From Heligmosomoides polygyrus polygyrus (Eukaryota; Nematoda; Chromadorea; Rhabditida; Heligmosomidae), in contig OX377202.1 of assembly GCA_947396885.1 (NCBI GenBank), positions 59,546,034 to 59,610,033 of the forward strand: 64,000 bases of DNA, written 5' to 3'. This document shows positions 11,254 through 22,881 of the stretch, one piece after another. The position numbers and the translations under genes were made by a program. The notes beneath the pieces were generated by a model. It was not told the origin of the DNA. It saw nothing but the letters and a program-made list of their open reading frames with translations, and ran no database searches. The stretch's first letter is position 1. Each line of letters begins with the position of its first letter.

Positions 11254-12540
11254 TCAGCGTTTGTCCCGCATCGTAGCGGGGTCTGCTATTCTGGTGTTAT
11301 GACGCCACATTTCCCGATCCAGCGCCAGATCAGGGTAAACACCAGTAATCTTCAAGTCTGCATGTAACGTATCTAACCAGCGCTGCTTCGGGGGCCCTCT
11401 AGACCGCTTTCCTATTACCTCGAAGTTAAGGCCTATCTTGCGGACGCTGTCCACCCAGAACGTGGCCGTACCATCGCAAGCGAGCTTCGCGCATCTACTC
11501 GGCTATGGGCGCGACACCGAACTTCTGCCGAATAGCATCGTTTCGAATGCGGTCCATGACGTGACTCCAGCCGTCCAGCGCAACATCTTCGTCTCCATGA
11601 CGCTGAGGCGCGTTTCAACTTCCTTATTCGCAGGCCAACACTCAGCGCCGTACTTCGCTACCGGCCAGACGACTGCTCTGTAGATCTTCGACTTCAAGCG
11701 CTCCGGTATCTTCCTATCGCAGAGCACCCCAGTCAACGAGCGCCACTTGGACCAAGCTGCACTCACGCGTGAATTCACTTCAATCATCAGTTTGCCGTCA
11801 GACGTGACTGCTGATCCCAGGTACATAAAGACCGAAGTGCGGAGCTCGATGCCGTTAACCTTGATGGAGCTGGACTCAGTAACGTCCGTCGTTAGATATT
11901 CGGTCTTCTTCACGTTCAATTTGAGTCCAAACCGCTCCAAGCGATCACACCAAGCTTGCACCTCTCGCTCGGGTTCACCTTTATCTTCGCTAGCGAGCAT
12001 TACGTCATCAGCATAAAGCAATGTCCAAGGAACGGGGTTCTGAAGATCTCGTGCGATGACGACAACAAAGAGGGGTGGGGAAAGCGCAGAACCCTGATGT
12101 ATCCCGACAGAGAAGGGAAACTCCATCGAGGTTCCAGCTGCAGCTTGAACTCGACACTTTGGACAAGAGTAGAGAATTCGCACCCACTCTATGAGCTCTT
12201 CAGGAACTTCATGATGTCGCAAGGCGTACCATATCACTTCAAGCGGTACGCGGTCAAAGGCCTTTTCCAAGTCGAGGAAGGCTATATGCACTGACCTCTG
12301 TTTCTCGCGATGCTTCTCTATCAGGAGGCGGGCGGCGTGCATGGCATCAATGGTGCCATAGCCAGCCACGAAGCCGCACTGATTGCTGGAAAGCTGGACG
12401 ATGTCACGAACTCGTCCACCGACAATTCGCTTAAAGATCTTTATGCTGTGCGAAAGCAAACGAATTGGACGGTAGTTGGAGCAGTCTGCAGGACTGCCCT
12501 TCTTCTTCCAAATCGGAATCGTCGTACTTTGGCGCCAACA
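11254..12540 (-). pseudogene. RTE ORF2 reverse transcriptase and C-terminus
   Basis: Resumes with TTIPIWKKKGSPADCSNYRP and carries the RT motifs in order: GFVAGYGTIDAMHA, FLDLEKAFDRVP, GIHQGSALSPPLF and the catalytic LLYADDVMLASE, then GLKLNVKKTEYL. At about 11570 a frameshift ends the long frame. The C-terminus follows in other frames: REARLRWYGHVL, then VRKIGLNFEVIGKR and DLALDREMWRHNTRIADPAT. The YADD catalytic site is intact. Confidence 0.9.
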
Positions 12541-15500
12541 ATGATTTCTGTCTAATAGAGAACATCGACTTGCATCGCACACATCCCTGAGGAAGCTGCA
12601 TCTTTACCTCCGCAATAAGTTGAAGCCTTGTCGACAGTTTCCAGCGTTTCTTGATAATGACGGGTCCAAATGCATTAGCGACTTCAGTAAAGCTTCAGCA
12701 TTAGGCGACTATTTCGCTTCCGTATTTTCCATTGACAGTTCTCCTCTCAGAACTGTTACATGCGAACCAACACCGAACCATAAGGTTTCTAGCATTTACT
12801 TTTATCCCTCTGAAGTGTATAAACTTCTTAAAGGTTTGAAGCCTTCAATTACTGAACCTTATGATGGGATCCCCTCAATAGTATACAAGAATTGCGCCCG
12901 ATCTCTATGTACACCTCTAGTATCGTATATTTTCAACGTTTCTCTTATGCTTCGTGAGGTTCCTGAAATTTGGAAAGATGCAATAGTTACCACAATTCCT
13001 AAAGAACCTAATGCAATGCGTGTTTCTGATTATCCCCCAATAAGCTTGACTCCTTCTCCAGTAAAAGTAATGGAAAAAATTATCAGAGAAAAACTGGTAA
13101 CTCACATCAACAGGCTTCACCTTATTCTAAAAGAACAACATGGCTTCCTCTCTGGACTATCAACGACAACTAACCTTGTCGACACCTTGTTTGACTGGAA
13201 TTACGCACTGAGCCAAGGCTGCTCGATAGATGTGATTTACGTTGACTTATCGAAAGCATTTGATAAAGTAAGTCACCGCAAATTACTTCAAAAGTTGCAG
13301 TCAACTGGCATAGATGGAAATCTGTTATGCTGGATTGAGTCATACCTTGATCAAAGACACATGACAGTAAGACTAGGTAGACATTTTTCTAAGCGATATC
13401 GGTGTTCTAGCGGCGTACCCCAAGGAAGTGTACTTTCACCTCTGCTCTTCCTCATTTATACAATTGAACTTCCGCATTTGCTTAAAACATCTACTTCAGT
13501 AAAAGCTCAGTTGTATGCCGACGATATCAAGATTTATGGAATATACAATAAGGACAATCGCGACGAAGTAGCATTACCTTTAAGACACTCCATAGAAAAG
13601 CTTAGTTGTTGGGCTGCAGACCGGGAACTGACCGTGAATCTGGAGAAATCTTTTGTCCTTCACATTGGCGATTTGCCCTCTAACAGGTACGAAATAAGTG
13701 GTGTTCTTCTAAACAACCGTGACGTAGATCTTGGTGTTCTTGTCGACTCGTCACTTAAATTTTCGTCTCACATAGACGAAGTGGTAAGAAAAGCCTATGC
13801 GGCTCTCTTTTCCATCTTTCGCAACATTCACAGTAATAATCCATCAATTTTAGTCCGACTTTATAGATCCTATGTCCTGCCTCATCTAGAGTATTGTTCC
13901 CAGGTCTGGAGTCCAACAACTAAAAAACTAATGATTAAATTCGAGCGGGTGCAGAAAACATTTACAAGGCTAGCGTACTGCAGACTGTCTCGTGACCTCA
14001 ATTGGCAGCACATACCACCTTACAGTGAGCGTTTGAAACTGTTCGGTCTAAGATCTCTGCTACACAGGCGGATTGTTGCAGATCTAGTGTTTTGCTTCCG
14101 TCTACTTCGTGGTGAGATAAAACTTACTCCTAGTAAGTATTGGATCTTTTGACCATGCAGCGAGCGCATTGGAAGATTTAAAATTGATTGTCGTTTGAGT
14201 CTGGAAAGTAGGAGCTCCAAGGTCTTCAATTTCCCTCTCTTGCGGTTCACCAGGTGGCTACAAATGTTACCTTCTGAGCTGTTAGCCTCTAGAAATAGTA
14301 GTATCTTCAAAAGAAATTTGAGCAAGATTGATTTACTGCGAGTATTAGGTATTGAGGATTTGCGGTAATTGATCCACCTCCTAGTTGACGAATGCATTCC
14401 CAATAAAAACGTCTAGAATGAAGCATTTTAGCACCCTCTCCGTGCAGGCAAGGTTGCAACATTATCTTAGCTCTATAAACTGCCCTACAAATATAGGGTA
14501 CTGCCTTGTGAGGGAAGTTTTCAACTCCTTTATGCCATTTTTTACGGAAAGTAGAATTGTTTTACTTAGTTACAGGTCTCGCACGTGCTTGGATCCAGTA
14601 TCGCTACCTCGGGCACAATCACTTCCATAGATAGGCTCATCTCATTCTCTTGGATGATAGCGCGATATTGATCACTTGTCAATGGATTTTTTCTGTAACT
14701 ATGTGTTGCTTTTGCTTTCGTAGGTTATTCCACAAGACTCTTCCTCAACTTTCTCAATGGTCTCCTCATGTTGCCTGCTGTCATAGCCTCTTCTATCACT
14801 TATCCTTATATGGCATAGTATCTGTTAGTGCTCTTCCTTGAAATACCTCAATTCTTCTGGTGCAGTAGATGCCTACACTATCGCTTCTCAAAAGTGTTAA
14901 ATCCTATCAATCCGGAAAGCTCAGGTGCTTTAGGCTTTTTATCGGCTCTCTTTGACTTATAGGCAATGTCCCCTCATACCGAAATATTCTTCTAAAAAAT
15001 ACTATACCAGGGCTTATTTAACTTTTTGGTATAATATTATACCCAGTTTCTGTTCACTATCCTTATCTGATTTTATCTCTACGCTTTATCTCCTCCGCAG
15101 GTCTCCTTAGCAGGCTATCGCCTGGGGTACGTATTAGTTTAAAGAGGTTCTTGAAATAGAGAACCCGATCCGGTATGGCTATGCCAGTCGCGTGCCTATT
15201 ATGTCGTAGCACTCAAAGTGGAGCGACCATTCAAGCTATATAATATAAGTCAAGAGGGATCTGTTCTTAATTATATTTTTAAGTCTTATTCATTTTTTGC
15301 TACCATCGATCAGCTGCTTGTTTTGCTTTCTGAGTGATCTTTCGGTTTATATAAATAGAGCCGCAGTGTGGACCCGTCTTCCTTTCCTGCATTTAGTGGG
15401 GTTGAATTATTACCTTGAGAGTAATATCCTTCCCAGCTTTCTAAAATAATGAGGTATTTCAGGATCAGCATTATTTACAGAGCAGCCAAATCACCTCAGT

Positions 15501-15646
15501 TTTCTACACTTGTTGTGTTCTTGATTTATTTTATCCTTGCTCTTTTTATTGCGTTCTGACATAATGATGTTGGTTCTCCTTTCATTGTCCCTAACACTTT
15601 TCCTTTGTGGCGCACCCACGTGTGCATGAAATAAATAAATAAATAA
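12541..15646 (+). mobile_element. 5'-truncated CR1-type LINE inserted in the RTE
   Basis: The forward-strand insert begins abruptly at 12541 within the region between endonuclease and RT. It ends at 15646 in the (AAAT)n tail typical of the CR1 copies in this window. Joining 12540 to the sequence after 15650 restores the RTE frame (VPE-CWRQ). A 4-bp repeat aaca (12537-12540, 15647-15650) may be the TSD, though it overlaps the A-rich tail. The ~1.26 kb between the ORF end (14368) and the tail is non-coding and longer than expected, so it may hold another decayed insert. Confidence 0.9.
12545..14368 (+). pseudogene. CR1-type reverse transcriptase, nearly intact, one premature stop
   Basis: The frame is open from 12545, with no start codon because the element is 5' truncated. 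It shows RT motifs in order: FYPSEVYKLLKGLKPS, IVTTIPKEPN, EQHGFLSGLSTTTNLVDT, VIYVDLSKAFDKVSHRKLL, SSGVPQGSVLSPLLFLIY and the catalytic AQLYADDIKIYG. It continues with LGVLVDSSLKFSSHI and LVRLYRSYVLPHLEY. An in-frame TGA at 14150-14152 interrupts it, but the same frame runs on through FNFPLL and LPSELLASRNSS to a natural TAA at 14366-14368. This is the best preserved LINE coding region in the window. Confidence 0.92.
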
Positions 15647-15650
15647 AACA

Positions 15651-16612
15651 CTCAGGCACTTTCTTCTCTGCCACAACCTGATTAAAGAACTTCGCCAACC
15701 ACTCAGCAGGGTACCAAAACTTCGACTTCCGCAGTTCTGCTGACACGTCGTCGGTTCGCTTTGCTTGGCCTCATCTTCTTCAAAGCCGCTTCAATCTCCT
15801 CCAGTGATCTTCTGGACGGTGCCATGGGTTGGAGCCTTTGAGGGGATGGCTGGATGAGGAAATTCTACTGTAGAGATTTCCTCAAAGTAATCGCGACATC
15901 GCTTCAATGCCTTCTTGCGGTCCATGAGAAGATGGTCGTTCTCATCATTGATGCCGAAGAACTTCTCGATGTTCTCGGTCTGGCGATGGCGATTCTTTGC
16001 GAGTCGGTACAGATACCGCTCACCATCGCGCGACTCGAGCTTCTCGTTGACATCTCCATAATGAGTGGCTTTTGCAACAGCCACGGCATTCTTTGCAGCT
16101 TTCTTCGCTTCTTGGTACTTCCGCCAGTTATCAGCTGTCTTTTCGCCGAGAAACACGTGATAGAGCGTCTTCTTCCCTCGAACTTTGGCTTTCACGTCAT
16201 CCATCCACAGCCAGGCCTGCTTGTCGACCTTCCGTCGTCCAGGCTTCGTGATGCCGAGCTCCGTCCGCGCAGCGTGACGAATCGCGTCGGTCGCGTTCCA
16301 AGTTTCGTCGACAGTTGTCACTGTCGGTAACCGCACGCGAGAAATCACAGCTGCTTCCTTCTCTTTCATTCGCCACCACTTGATTCTTGGTGCACCGCAT
16401 CGCTCGACCTGCTTCAGCCTCGGAAGGGCGATCTTTAAAGTACAGATCAGCGGTCGATGCTGTTGGGCGACCGTCTCATACGGCACGATCTTCGCGTCTG
16501 TGACAAGACTTCGGTCTCGATCCTTCACAAGGACAAAGTCTATCTGAGTCCTGGCGTTTCCGCTATAGAACGAGATGAGGTGGGAATCGCGTTTGCGAAA
16601 TACGGTGTTCAC
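15651..16612 (-). pseudogene. RTE ORF2, end of endonuclease and linker
   Basis: Continues the endonuclease (IDFVLVK, QHRPL) and then the lysine-rich linker (KWWRMKEKEA, KKTLYHVFLGEKTADNWRKY, RLAKNRHRQT). A frameshift at about 15791 moves the reading to the frame reading EEIEAALKKMRPSKA and FNQVVAEKKVPE, where the CR1 insertion cuts the codon series. On the far side, at 12540, the same frame resumes with CWRQSTTIPIWKKKG. Confidence 0.85.
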
Positions 16613-17355
16613 TACGGTGAGGTTGTGCGATTCCGCATATTCAAGGATACGGTCACCATCTGCGTTACGCGACCCGTAACCGAACCCAGCATGACAGCTG
16701 TACCCGTCTTTCGTCCGTTAAGGTCACCAGCGACTATGATGACATCTTTTGAAGGTACCCCTGCTGTCTTCTCACCAAGCAGGCTCCAAAACTCTTCCTT
16801 GGCTTGATCCGAGCAGCCAGTCTGCGGAGCATACGCAGAGAAGAAGTGATAGAGTCGCTCCTTCGCGGCGACAACGATCTTCATCAATCGATCGTCAAAG
16901 TGCTTTACAATCGAGTCACGAAAACGCTCGGAGACGATTATTCCGACACCACTGGTGGTCCTGGGACATCCACATAGAACGGCCTTGAAGCCTCGTCCTC
17001 TGTCCCTTGACTTGCGGCAGGACCACCTCGTCTCCTGCTCCGCAGAGAGATAAACTCTTCTACGCTTCAGTGCTTCAACCAACTCGCACGAGCGGCCCGT
17101 CAACGTACCCACATTCAGCGTAGCCACGCGGGTCCTGCTCACGTTATGGGACTTTCGGACTAACTCAGTTGCCCCCCAATGCCGTCCTCGCATCAGGGAC
17201 CCTCGCACACTTTTCACACTCGCCGGGCTTTGCGAGTGCGCGTCGGCTCCCGCGGACGCCGTAGCACTATCTCGAAATACGTGAGCTGACATACACCATG
17301 TGATGTGACATGGGTCTTCGTTGGCCGGCCTGTCACAAGGGCCTGTCGCATGCAA
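16612..17355 (-). pseudogene. RTE ORF2 endonuclease domain (frameshifted)
   Basis: The apurinic-type endonuclease of the RTE. The fold starts at TRVATLNVGTLTGR and includes QETRW, GVGIIVSERF, FFSAYAPQTG and the catalytic GDLNG. Near 16690 a deletion and frameshift break the protein; the following frame (16612 down to 15791) continues with NTVFRKRDSH, QIDFVLVK and QHRPL. In RTE elements this domain nicks the target DNA for target-primed reverse transcription. Confidence 0.85.
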
Positions 17356-17438
17356 TCGAATGTCCGTGATCGGCTTAGCTCGCAGAGCGAACAGTTTTCA
17401 GTAGCACCACGTAGAGGAACGGACACCTGACACTTATC

Positions 17439-18430
17439 AGTTTCGAGAATTTTCTTGTGCTGCAGCAAGTGAACTTTGAGCGAAACAGTTTTTCTTAGTC
17501 ATAAAAACATAAGCAACCACAGTAAATTTTGTATCCGCATATAAAAAGGAAGGAGGACTATTCTCTACTGTGATTCACAAAGATCCAAATGAAATACAAT
17601 ACGCTTAGAATGCATTATTTATCCAGCTGGAATATATGTCTCTAAATTCGGGTGTGTTCAACGCAATACATTGTGTACTAAGCCGCTTCCAATTACTGAA
17701 GACGTATACGATCTCTCCTAGTCACCGCAAGAAAAGAGAAACAAACAAGAGAAACAAACAAGAACAAAAAAAACACAGTGGCCTGCCCAGACTAGAAGTG
17801 TGTGTACTAAAGCACCTAAAGCGGGCAAGCTTTGCTGTTTAGCACGACGTTTGAACCGCTTCCGCTCACTCGATTGATAGGTTCGACCCCACATGCATTG
17901 TGTACGGCGCACTCCAAAGGCTCGTAGGACTGACCGGAGGAAATCTTAAGTAGGACGGTCGGAAATTTCTTATAAAATTCTCTAAATGGTGCAAGATAGT
18001 CCTGAAGGCTTTATATTTTCCATTAAGCGATGATAGAAACCTAGTGGACATGCTTCCGCCCATTCGATTGATAGGTTCGATCCTATATACATTGTGCACG
18101 GCGCACTCTCGGAACATTGCAGGCATTACAGAGCACTGACAGTGCAAGCCATGCTTGGGGTACTCCGTAAACGCTGTACGTCACATGCACTTCCTGGAAA
18201 ATCTAATCGCAAAAAGGCTGCTGCAGTTATTTTTTAGGCCACCCACGCCGAAAACGCGGTGGTTTGGCAAAGTTTTATATACTTTTGTGTAGATCTCAAG
18301 AAGACGAATCGAACGGTGCCAACAGTTTCACAAACAACTCAAAATTAAGGGAGTTGCGAGCATGCGACCGTTTGTTTTTTCGTCGCAAACCGTCTTTTTG
18401 ACCGCGCGACGCGGGCGGTATTGTACACCT
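17439..18430. repeat. Partial copy of the GATTGATAGGTTCGA satellite-bearing repeat
   Basis: Two satellite-type units at about 17860 and 18055 read actcgattgataggttcga ... attgtg(t/c)acggcgcactc. They match the units at 63350-63990 in the same orientation and those at 61080-61590 inverted. The following 18230-18420 matches about 60830-60960 inverted (caccgcgttttc.gcgtgggtgg). No gene is present. Confidence 0.7.
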
Positions 18431-18455
18431 TAGGCTGGTTTATCTCATAGTCAGT

Positions 18456-18531
18456 TTTATGATTACGTTAGGTTATGAAACTACAGAGCGCACTGACGGC
18501 CTGTGGTTTCATAATCTAACGTAATCATGAA
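18456..18531. repeat. Hairpin, ~28-bp arms
   Basis: tgattacgttaggttatgaaa at about 18459 faces tttcataatctaacgtaatca at about 18507 with one mismatch and a ~16-base loop. It could be a very short MITE. No target duplication is clear. Confidence 0.55.
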
Positions 18532-19444
18532 AAAATCAAAAAAAATCAAAGGTGTCGTCACGACAGCGCACCTCCTCCCCCCACCCTAAAACTACTGCAC
18601 CTGGGACTCACTCTTTATTAATAAACGATATCTTCAATAATAGTTTTGAAATGTGAAAGGGGTGCGCTGAGCCAAACTCCTAAAAAGAACAGAATTTGCA
18701 AACACCTCCCTGCCCTCAGGTGTGCGTATTTCGAGCTAACGTAGCAATTGTAGGGTCATAGCGTTTTCTTCCCTTTAGTAAACACCTCACATAACGCTTC
18801 CGTGTGTCTAATAGTTCCGAAAGTTGTTTGCTGATGAGGCTCAGATGCGTTGTTAAGTAAATTCAAACCGCTCTCCGATTTTGCAACATTTGGCTTACAA
18901 AAGTTTCGAGTGTTGTCGCCATATTCTGTTGTATGTCTATAACGAGTCGGCATTTATTACGTGGTTAATTTCCTTCGTTCATTACAAGAAAGAAACACTT
19001 ATGGTTAGGCCCGGAAAAATACAGTGCGAACTCCACACTTCTCTAAACCTTCCATTATTTTCCTCCCATTGGTCGCTTCACATTCAGTTGTAATGCTTGT
19101 TCCACTGTTGCTGCGTCACGATCTTCTTTTGTTTCTTACAATGTGAGCTGTACTCAAAAACGAGCAGCATGGCGGGGCACCAAAGATTTCTGGATCGACT
19201 GCCCGATGACACAACATTTGTACACTTCCTAAATAAAGTCCACTACGATCAAGCGACGTTTTCCACTTCAAATGGCCATGCAAAACAACGCCGTAAAGGA
19301 CACCACTTTCATTGGCCCTGCTGCATTCTTATTACTCCTGATTTTGGGGAACATTTTTGAAAAAACAAACAACCAAGCATCGTCCAAGAGATTATTGGGG
19401 TGCATGTAGATCGCAAAAACGGTATCCCGTTTTATGAATTCTAG
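18532..19444. other. No gene recognised
   Basis: Unassigned, with only short ORFs. No splice-consistent exon or RNA gene was seen. Confidence 0.3.
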
Positions 19445-20076
19445 CTGATTACGGTAGGTTGCAGCAGATGTGCAGAAGTTGCGGTAGGTCAGGATCACCG
19501 ATTTCGCCCAAACTTTTCCTATGGAGGTTCCTTAAGGCGCTGATCACGAAAGCGGTAAGTAGTGACCGGACTCTTGCCGTTGTGTTTGGATGGACTATGC
19601 CTTCGGTGGTTCTAATATTACGGCAGAGTCTGGAAGGAAATGGTAGAGGTTGTGTGGTGTAAGATTTATTATCGATTACGAACGGCATGGTGACTGCGTC
19701 CAATATAAGTGGGAATGAAGACACTTGTGGTTGGACCTGTTTCTTCCTACGTTCTGCTGCCTCTGCGGTGCTAGGCTCATCGTACACTTGTGGACTTGTT
19801 GTATTGGCGGAGTCGCTATTGATTGCAGACTCGACAGTCCTACGAGCGGACTGGGCGAGACGTGCGACTGTCCCGGCAGCCGTACACTGGCTGTGCCGGG
19901 GTGGCTGACCGGCTCGGCTGCCCCTGGAGCGGGCAGAGCCGGACGGGCCTCGACGGGACGTGGCGGCGGCTATTTATACCCTTGCCACGCCTCCTTGCCG
20001 GTGGTACCGCCTCCTTGCCGACAAGTGGCTTCGCCACCTCTTGTCACTCGTACTTACCGCAACGTACCGTAGTCAG
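19445..20076. mobile_element. TIR element (CTGATTACGGTAGGTTGC ends)
   Basis: The first 18 bases and the reverse complement of the last 18 agree at 16 positions. Interior sequence at about 19500 (caccgatttcgcccaaac) recurs at about 57778 inside the 57601-57923 MITE. The GC-rich part at 19850-20050 gives long chance ORFs on both strands. There is no transposase similarity and no obvious TSD. Confidence 0.5.
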
Positions 20077-20755
20077 CCGAATTTTTAAAAATGAATGTCG
20101 TATCCGTGATCAGCACCCCAGTAATCCTCCCCGCTGGGGGAAGTTGTTTTTCTACATCTTGAGTCATGAGGGCACCAACAGTGTCCATGAATCTGGTTTC
20201 CCTCCTGACGCAGTTTGCTACTGCTAGTGCTGGTAGAAGGCTTCTACTGATTGTGGCGGATCTTTATTTAGGAGGTGCACAAGTGCTGTCATTGGGAGTC
20301 GGACCGCAAATCCCAGCGTTCAAAGCTACATCCCTGTGTACATACTTCTCATCTCAACGACATATTTGATGTGCAACTTCTCTGTACCACTCTTTCCATA
20401 TAGTACAGTACTGTACGCATGTTTTGGTCGTTGGCCGAAGAGAGCGCGCCGGCCGACTTGCGCTGCTTTTCAGCCGAGCTTCCAAACTGAGTTTTTCAAG
20501 TAACGTTTTGAAAATCGGGTGCTTGTAAAAGGTAACACACATTTGAGATAAGCAGGTCAAGCTCTGTCTTTTGACATACAAATCCCAGTACAGTCGAACT
20601 ATGTATATATGCCCGACAGAATCAATCTAGTGGAGACGACTTGTAAAGTAAGCTTAGCTTGACAAAAACAGTTTATCTGAACATAGAAAAGCATATCAAA
20701 CCAATTAGCCTCTATATGTCTAGCATACAATAAGTTTTCCTATTACACCGACTAT
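20077..20755. other. No gene recognised
   Basis: Unassigned sequence; the short ORFs have no supporting context. Confidence 0.3.
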
Positions 20756-21330
20756 GCCGGACGTTCCACGAGTGACGCCAAACTGGACGCGCGAGCGTTT
20801 TTGGAGCGCAACAACTCTGTCAAGTTCGAATCATTCTGGCTGCAACATGTGCATTTCGTAGCCAGTAATAGATTTCACCTGGAGCCCAAAGTACAGCAAG
20901 CTTTATGAAGAGTCAGAGTTACAGCAGTGCAAAAACGTGGGTGGAGCTCGGGTGACACGACTTTTTCCGATTTCAGGCGACCACTGCGGGAAGACGGCGA
21001 GATGGCTGCCTACAAATGCATAGGCGAGCAATACTCTCAAGCACTGACGAGAGTATTGCTCGCCTATGTAGCGCGCTCACTGCTTCATAGCTGCCTAAAC
21101 TTCGTTAGTCCAAGCTGCCATTTCAGAGCGGCGGTCTTCGCGGTTCAAGTTTTATGCGCTCTTATTCGCCCAGATTTAAGTTTTCGACACCCGCAATAAT
21201 ACCGCTCTGTTCAGCACGGAAAGCCCTATCGAATGTCAACCTCGACTAATTTCACAAAAATCGATATTTTGATAAGTTTGCGTCGAGGACTAGACCGCTC
21301 TATGCCGAGCCTGGCGGACGATGATGTCGT
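20756..21330. repeat. Unit of the palindromic satellite repeat family, with perfect hairpin
   Basis: Related to 61600-62110 and 62270-62660 (shared ggagcgcaa.aactctgtc, ccactgcgggaagac, cgcccagatttaagtt). At 21019-21068 a 20-bp arm cataggcgagcaatactctc is followed by its exact reverse complement with a 10-base loop; the relatives at 61850 lack this hairpin. Non-coding. Confidence 0.65.
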
Positions 21331-21332
21331 CA

Positions 21333-21415
21333 AAATATATATATATATATATTTATTTATTTATATACATTTATTTATTTATTTATATGTTCCGAAAAGC
21401 TACATATATATATAA
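21333..21415. repeat. AT-rich microsatellite
   Basis: (AT)n followed by ttta-type repeats and a second (AT)n run, immediately before the mariner left end. It makes the exact transposon boundary ambiguous. Confidence 0.8.
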
Positions 21416-22681
21416 GGTTGTAACGAATTAAATGGCACTGGCTCGCGCCATTTTTTGGCGCGTCTTTACGCGCTTGATCAAGAGCAAACCGCAACATGTG
21501 GCATATCATTTAGAAGCGCAAACTTTGCTCTACCGGTGAGTACCAAATTTTCTATGTAAAAGTGGGAAAACTTTAGAGTTTTATTGACTTTTTTGCAGAC
21601 GGACAAAAGGGTAATCCGAGGCATTTAATTGTATGAATTCAAGCTGGGCGCTACAGCTAAGGAGGCGGACGAGAAGATCTACGCCGCATTCGGTCAAGGA
21701 TGTTCCACAATTCGGACGGCGTATCGTTGGTATCAGAGGTTCGGGAATGGAGATGAGAGCTTGGAAGGACATGAAGGTCGTGGGAGGCATAGTGATGAGG
21801 ACAAGCTGAGAGATGTGGTAGAGGAGGATCCACACAAAGGTACCAGGGAGATAGCGAAGGTTCTTGGCGTCAGTCACAACACAGCTGCCCGGTATCTGAA
21901 GGAAATTGGAAAGACCAAAAAGCTGGAAAGATGGGTGCCTCACGAGCTGTCTGAGGAGCAAAGAAACCGACGGTATGAGATCTCGTCCGCACTGCTTCTT
22001 CGGAACGAAACGGACCCATTCCTTGATCTCATCGTAACCTGTGACGAGAAATGGATAATATACGACAACAGGCGACGATCGGCACAGTGGGTGGACAACG
22101 ATGAGAGCCCAAGGTTTTTGCGAAGCCGGATTTGCACCAAAAGAAAGTAATGGTGACAGTATTGTGGTGTTCGCTGGGAGTTATTCACCACAGCTTCCTC
22201 CTTCCCGGTGAATCCATCACGGCAGAGAAGTACTGCATTGAAATTGAAGAAATGATGAAAAAGTTGAAGGATATCCGGCCGGCCTTGGTAAACCGAAGGC
22301 GAGTTCTCCTTCTGCACGACAATGCTCGCCCCCCATGTAGCAGGAATGACGTTGCAGAAATTGAATGAGCTGAGCATTGAAACTCTACCACATCCTCCGT
22401 TTTCTCCCGACCTCTCCCCAACAGACTACCATTTCTTCAAGCATCTTGGCGACTTCTTGCTAGGGAAAATATTCAAATACCAACAGGATGCCGAAAGTGC
22501 CTTCGAAGATTTCGTCAATTCCAGAACTTCTGATTTTTATGCTACTGGGATAAAAAAGCTTGTGTCACGTTGGCAAAGATTTTTGTAGAATCAGAAGGTT
22601 TTTATTTCGATTAATAAACTTGCCTACAAGCCGAGATATTAACTGTTTAAATTTACAGTGGTTCAATGCCATTTATTTTAT
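21413..22681 (+). mobile_element. mariner (Hsmar1/bandit-like) transposon, 3' end lost in assembly gap
   Basis: The left inner TIR segment gaattaaatggcactgg (21425-21441) matches the reverse complement of tcaatgccatttatttt (about 22663-22679) at most positions. The outermost 3' TIR bases fall in the N gap. The transposase in between is a member of the DD34D family. The element starts within an AT microsatellite, as expected for TA-targeting insertion. Confidence 0.85.
21602..22588 (+). pseudogene. mariner transposase with one stop and two frameshifts
   Basis: DNA-binding part: YEFKLGATAKEADEKIYAAF, WYQRFGNGDESLEG and LGVSHNTAARYLKEIGK. WVPHEL linker is present. Catalytic aspartates are visible in TCDEKW, LLHDNARP and SPTDYHFF, so the DD34D triad remains. 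Breaks: in-frame TAA at 21626-21628, an extra T in the run near 22117-22121, and an extra C in the run near 22330-22335. After each shift the expected family sequence resumes (QKKVMVTVLW; LQKLNELSIETLPHPPFSPD; the end reads DFYATGIKKLVSRWQRFL). Single-base homopolymer errors could in principle be sequencing errors, but the stop is not in a homopolymer. Confidence 0.9.
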
Positions 22682-22881
22682 NNNNNNNNNNNNNNNNNNN
22701 NNNNNNNNNNNNNNNNNNNNNNNNNNNNNNNNNNNNNNNNNNNNNNNNNNNNNNNNNNNNNNNNNNNNNNNNNNNNNNNNNNNNNNNNNNNNNNNNNNNN
22801 NNNNNNNNNNNNNNNNNNNNNNNNNNNNNNNNNNNNNNNNNNNNNNNNNNNNNNNNNNNNNNNNNNNNNNNNNNNNNNNNN
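22682..22881. other. Assembly gap (200 N)
   Basis: Exactly 200 unknown bases, the same length as the other gap, so a placeholder size rather than a measured one. Confidence 0.99.

Larger units (their letters stand above)
11241..17421 (-). mobile_element. RTE-type non-LTR retrotransposon with 17-bp TSD, interrupted by a CR1 LINE
   Basis: The element reads right to left: 5' region at 17421, endonuclease (17355-16612), linker (16612 to about 15651), reverse transcriptase (12540-11503), C-terminal tail (11454-11254), then a (GAA)n tail at 11241-11255. It is flanked by the perfect 17-bp repeat gacacctgacacttatc at 11224-11240 and 17422-17438. Without the insert (12541-15646) it is about 3.1 kb, the usual RTE length, so this was a nearly complete copy. 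It is now inactive: frameshifts in the endonuclease, after the linker, and before the C-terminus, plus the insertion. Confidence 0.93.
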
